From contig DRKG01000014.1 of assembly GCA_011051855.1 (NCBI GenBank), positions 1-8,944 on the forward strand: a DNA stretch of 8,944 bases, given 5' to 3'. The notes under the pieces were generated by a model. It searched no databases and had not been told where the DNA came from. It saw only the letters and a program-made list of their open reading frames with translations. Shown here piece after piece: positions 6,034 to 8,944 of this stretch. Each line of letters opens with the position of its first letter. The first letter of the stretch is position 1. The DNA comes from a bacterium. GTDB lineage: Bacteria > Planctomycetota > UBA1135 > UBA2386. The position numbers and the translations under genes are program-made.

Positions 6034-8484
6034 TCACGCACGGCCTACGCGAGCTGAGCGCGGGTCGCCGAAGGTGCCCCCGACGGGCAATGCGCGCAGC
6101 GTCGAATGCAACACCTGAAAGTGCGGCCGGCCCTGGGCGTCGGGCCCGCGGTAGACCAGCGTGGCGGCGGCACCAGCCGGCACCACTCGGGCAAGCATCT
6201 CCACCATCGCATTCTGGCGCCGGATGGGAACGTCGACTCCGTCCCGCTGCGGCACGACCAGCACCGCCCGCCCCCGGAAGCGCGCCAGGTGCCCACGCAA
6301 CTCCTGCTCGACCGCGGCAACGTGCGCAGGGTCGTCGCCGTGCGCCACCCCGAGCAACACGATCGGCGGCACGGATTCGTCGCGGCGACCGAGCACCGTG
6401 AGCAACGCGCCAGCCGGGGCCGGGGCAGCAGGGGCTTCTGCAGCGGCAGGCGCCGCCGACTCCGGCTTCGGCTCGGGGTGCAACTGCACGGCTTCTCCGG
6501 TCTTCTGCTCGAGCAGCACCTTGGCGGCGTTCTTGTCGCGCAGCGCCGCGAGCAGGCGCTGCACCGGCAACGAGTCGGGCGACGCACCGTGCCAAACGAC
6601 CACCACCGTCTTGCCGGCGAGCGGCCCCACTTCCCGCAGGCGATCGGGCAGCTCCCGATCCAGCATGCGCGAATCCATCGCCTCGTCACCCGTCGATTCG
6701 ATCACCACGCGCAGATCGCGCCCCTGACGGCCGACCGACTCGAACAGCGGCGGATGCAGTTGCAACGGTTCGGCACCGTCGATGAGGACCTTCGAAGCCC
6801 CCTGCTCGAGCGCATACTCGGCGACCGCGGTGGCCGCCGCCGAGTCCTTGATCGTGACCGCGCGCAACGCGATCTCGACACCTTCGAGTTCGCGCGCGAC
6901 CGCCCGGCGCTGCTGTTCGGCATCGCGGCCATCGACGAGACACGAGATCACCACGCCATCGTCGCTCTCTACGATCGCCAACATCGGCGGGAGCAACACG
7001 TCGATGTCGCCCCCCTCGACGAGTTCGAGCCGCATCGCACCCGCTTCGGCAACTGCCGTGCAGAGGTTGTTCCGCAACGACCGGGAAACCGCGGCGTCCG
7101 AAGCGAACTCGATGCGGACCGCCTGCCCACGCAACTCCTCGGCGTGCTCCGGCAACCGCCGATCGATCGCGCGCTGCAGATCCTTCGGCTTGCCGGCCTC
7201 GGTGTGCACGACGATCGTGCGCACGTCGCCGTCGACGCCGAACTCCACCGGCGCGGGCACGAACGGCTCGCGCCGATCGCCAGCGATGGTGCAGCACAGC
7301 GTCTTCGGGGCGAGTTTCTTGACCACCTCGTCGAGGCACTCCACGGCCTCCGCATCGAGAGCGAAGTCGGCCGGCCAGTCGATGACGACGTGCTGGCCGC
7401 GGGTCACCTCGTGATGCTCGCCGCACTCGCGGACGAACGTCGCCAGCACCGCGGCGCGCGAGCGGCCGTTCGGCGACAGACGCAACTCGACTTCGCGACC
7501 GGTGCGCACGCTGATGAGCGGCGGCCAGACGATGTCGAAGTCCTCATTGCCCCCGACCTCGATCAGCGTAGCACCGGCATCGCGCGCGAAGTCGACGCAG
7601 AACGCCTGCACCGCCGCCGATTCGCGCGCGAACTGATAGCGCACGTTCTTGCCGTCGAGCTCGGTTCGGTGTCGCGGCATAACCAGCGACAGAGCATCGA
7701 TGGTGTCGGTGTCGTCGCCGGCCAGCGAGACCACGATCGTCACCTTGTTGCCGCTGACGGTGCACTGGACGCGATCCTCGAGATCGCGGTCGAACAGCAC
7801 CCGCGCGCCGATCGCAAGGCTGCGCGCACCGGCGTCGCGCAGCGCCATCGCCATCGCATCGCGCATGGTCGCGTCCGGCTTGGCACCGCCGCGGAACTGA
7901 AAGACGAAGCGGCCGCCCGCGGCGTTCGCGGCCAATGCCGCCAGATGCGGAGCCATCGCAACCGGCAGGTCCGCGGCGTCGCATTCCCCGGTCGCCACCT
8001 GCACCTTGGTGATGCCGTCGGCCGTGTCCTGCTGGACTTCGACCGTCGGCAACCTGCCTTCGTGCACCTGTTCATCACCGAACCCACGCCGCACGACCAC
8101 CAGCAACGGCTTGTGCGGCGCGAGCTTCTCGGCAACCAGTGCCTTGACGGCGCTGCCGATCAGGGCTTCTCCGCCGAACCGCACCAACACCTTGCGGTGG
8201 CGCAACTGCGCACTGCACGTATCGGCGATGCGCGCCAGCGGGCCATCGACCGCGTCGGCAACATCCTTCTTCGGCATCTCTGGCACGTCGATCGTGACCG
8301 TCGTGTCGAAGCCATCTTCTGTGCTCTGGACACAGTTCGCCTTGACCGGCCCTTCATCTTCGTCGAGCGGTTCCAGCACCGGCAGATCATCGAGCGGCTC
8401 CAGTTCCGGCAGTTCGGCGTCGATCTCGTCCTTGGCGGAGCGTCCTGGTCGCTTGCGGGGCAGCCCGTGGCCGTGCTTGGTCAT
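6034..8484 (-). CDS. Large protein of about eight divergent alpha/beta repeats, function unknown
   Basis: I do not recognise this 816-residue protein. It has no signal peptide or membrane segment and looks cytoplasmic. After a basic, then acidic, low-complexity N-terminus (residues 1-46; ELPELEPLDDLPVLEPLDED) it is built of degenerate repeats at about 58-150, 159-241, 247-321, 331-413, 421-502, 511-581, 591-671 and 707-794. Each has a first strand, a helix, a hydrophobic strand near its middle (KVLVRFGGEA 98, RFVFQFRGGA 192, NVRYQFARES 280, HVVIDWPADF 365, AVRIEFASDA 455, LRAVTIKDSA 540, TVVVVWHGAS 626, AVLVVPQRDG 740), a second helix, a strand, and often a PP turn (WPPLISV, LPPMLAI, HPPLFES). 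A Pro/Ala/Glu linker (671-693) precedes the last repeat. I chose the ATG at 8484, though no good ribosome site is visible; an upstream GTG at 8604 is possible. A scaffold or protein-interaction role is a guess. Confidence 0.85.
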   Translation of the reverse strand: MTKHGHGLPRKRPGRSAKDEIDAELPELEPLDDLPVLEPLDEDEGPVKANCVQSTEDGFDTTVTIDVPEMPKKDVADAVDGPLARIADTCSAQLRHRKVLVRFGGEALIGSAVKALVAEKLAPHKPLLVVVRRGFGDEQVHEGRLPTVEVQQDTADGITKVQVATGECDAADLPVAMAPHLAALAANAAGGRFVFQFRGGAKPDATMRDAMAMALRDAGARSLAIGARVLFDRDLEDRVQCTVSGNKVTIVVSLAGDDTDTIDALSLVMPRHRTELDGKNVRYQFARESAAVQAFCVDFARDAGATLIEVGGNEDFDIVWPPLISVRTGREVELRLSPNGRSRAAVLATFVRECGEHHEVTRGQHVVIDWPADFALDAEAVECLDEVVKKLAPKTLCCTIAGDRREPFVPAPVEFGVDGDVRTIVVHTEAGKPKDLQRAIDRRLPEHAEELRGQAVRIEFASDAAVSRSLRNNLCTAVAEAGAMRLELVEGGDIDVLLPPMLAIVESDDGVVISCLVDGRDAEQQRRAVARELEGVEIALRAVTIKDSAAATAVAEYALEQGASKVLIDGAEPLQLHPPLFESVGRQGRDLRVVIESTGDEAMDSRMLDRELPDRLREVGPLAGKTVVVVWHGASPDSLPVQRLLAALRDKNAAKVLLEQKTGEAVQLHPEPKPESAAPAAAEAPAAPAPAGALLTVLGRRDESVPPIVLLGVAHGDDPAHVAAVEQELRGHLARFRGRAVLVVPQRDGVDVPIRRQNAMVEMLARVVPAGAAATLVYRGPDAQGRPHFQVLHSTLRALPVGGTFGDPRSARVGRA

Positions 8485-8515
8485 TCGTTCGGTGTCGCGT
8501 GTCGGGAGGGGAGAG

Positions 8516-8538
8516 GGGTCCGCCAAGGTAGCGGACCC
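8516..8538. repeat. Perfect hairpin in the leader of the repeat-protein gene
   Basis: GGGTCCGC and GCGGACCC form an 8-bp perfect stem around a 7-nt loop. It lies 31 nt upstream of the ATG at 8484, probably in its 5' leader or promoter. No T-tract follows on either strand, so it is more likely an operator or leader structure than a terminator. Confidence 0.55.
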
Positions 8539-8608
8539 GCCGCCCGCGCCAAGAGCGAGCACCGGCCTCGCGGCATTTCGCGCTCCATCGTGGCGCGGGG
8601 GCACAACC

Positions 8609-8631
8609 GCCGCGAAGCCCGGTTTCGCGGC
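8609..8631. repeat. Second perfect hairpin in the divergent spacer
   Basis: GCCGCGAA and TTCGCGGC form an 8-bp perfect stem around a 7-nt loop, the same geometry as the hairpin at 8516-8538 but with a different sequence. It lies 72 nt upstream of the ATG at 8704. Together the two occupy the middle of the 219-nt divergent spacer (8485-8703), where I find no further gene and no convincing promoter box. Confidence 0.5.
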
Positions 8632-8703
8632 CCACCGAGCATTCTGCCGTGCCGAGCGCGCAGGTCCGCAATAAGCTCACCGGCGCCTGACCCGCACCCG
8701 ACC

Positions 8704-8944
8704 ATGGACCGACGCAGCTTCCTCGCCACGAGCACGGCCGCCGTTGCCACCGCTGGCCTGACGCAGGCCGCCCGACCGACGCAAGGCGTGCAGCGGGCGC
8801 CGAGCCAGCCGTTCCGACTGCGCTACGCGCCGCACTTCGGCATGTTCCGCCACCATGCGAAGTCGCTGGAAGACCAGTTGCAGTTCGCCGCCGACCAGGG
8901 GTTCACGGCCTGGGAAGACAACGGCATGGCGCACAAGGACGAAG
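8704..8944 (+). CDS. Tat-exported hydroxypyruvate-isomerase-like TIM-barrel protein, N-terminal fragment
   Basis: Eighty codons are present before the right edge. The peptide begins MDRRSFLATSTAAVATAGL: twin arginines at residues 3-4 in RRSFL followed by a hydrophobic stretch, a Tat signal. The mature part (from about residue 36) reads FRLRYAPHFGMFRHHAKS, then LEDQLQFAADQGFTAWEDNGM. This matches the first strand and helix of xylose-isomerase-like TIM-barrel proteins of the hydroxypyruvate isomerase (Hyi) type, where secreted Tat-dependent members are common in Planctomycetota. The enzyme family isomerises small hydroxy-keto acids or sugars with a divalent metal; the metal-binding residues lie beyond the window, so activity cannot be judged. 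No ribosome site is apparent before the ATG; the start is chosen by the Tat signal. It is transcribed away from the repeat-protein gene. Confidence 0.85.
   Translation, partial: MDRRSFLATSTAAVATAGLTQAARPTQGVQRAPSQPFRLRYAPHFGMFRHHAKSLEDQLQFAADQGFTAWEDNGMAHKDE

Noticed and set aside
8006..8674. Plus-strand open frame of 222 codons
   Set aside because: It is a Ser/Thr/Arg-rich shadow opposite the repeat-protein gene without any domain or ribosome site.
1..8944. CRISPR array, tRNA, rRNA or insertion sequence
   Set aside because: I saw no regularly spaced repeats, transposase motifs, terminal inverted repeats or tRNA-like cloverleaf in reading both strands.

Overview
The window is GC-rich and tightly packed. 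It reads as chromosome from a Planctomycetota-type bacterium or a relative. I infer this from two secreted von Willebrand A (vWA) proteins, one with a VIT domain, a Tat-exported TIM-barrel protein and a long protein of degenerate repeats. No rRNA, taxonomic marker or database search backs this placement.

Layout. From 4369 down to 1, a minus-strand operon runs in the order VIT/vWA lipoprotein-like or secreted protein (4369-2054), vWA protein with a charged coiled-coil tail (2057-879), OmpR-family response regulator (859-143) and sensor histidine kinase (146 to beyond the left edge). Two junctions are 4-nt stop/start overlaps and the third is a 19-nt gap, so the two-component system and the two vWA proteins are probably made together. 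Facing away from it, a plus-strand pair (4549-5166 and 5163-5546) encodes a polytopic membrane protein and a small winged-helix regulator of the HTH_34 type, again overlapping by 4 nt.

Converging on that pair is the most notable gene, on the minus strand at 5909-5583. It is a small lipoprotein with a heavy-metal-associated (HMA) fold whose first metal-binding cysteine codon is an in-frame TGA. The motif becomes Sec-Gly-Ser-Cys. Directly after the TGA lies a two-stem hairpin with the geometry of a bacterial SECIS element. I call it a selenoprotein. Ordinary gene calling would split it or miss it, because the conserved fold lies after the TGA.

Upstream of it on the same strand, 8484-6034 encodes an 816-residue protein built of about eight divergent alpha/beta repeats of roughly 85-90 residues, with no function I can recognise. 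A 219-nt divergent spacer with two perfect 8-bp hairpins follows. The right edge (8704 onward, plus strand) holds the start of a Tat-exported hydroxypyruvate-isomerase-like TIM-barrel protein.
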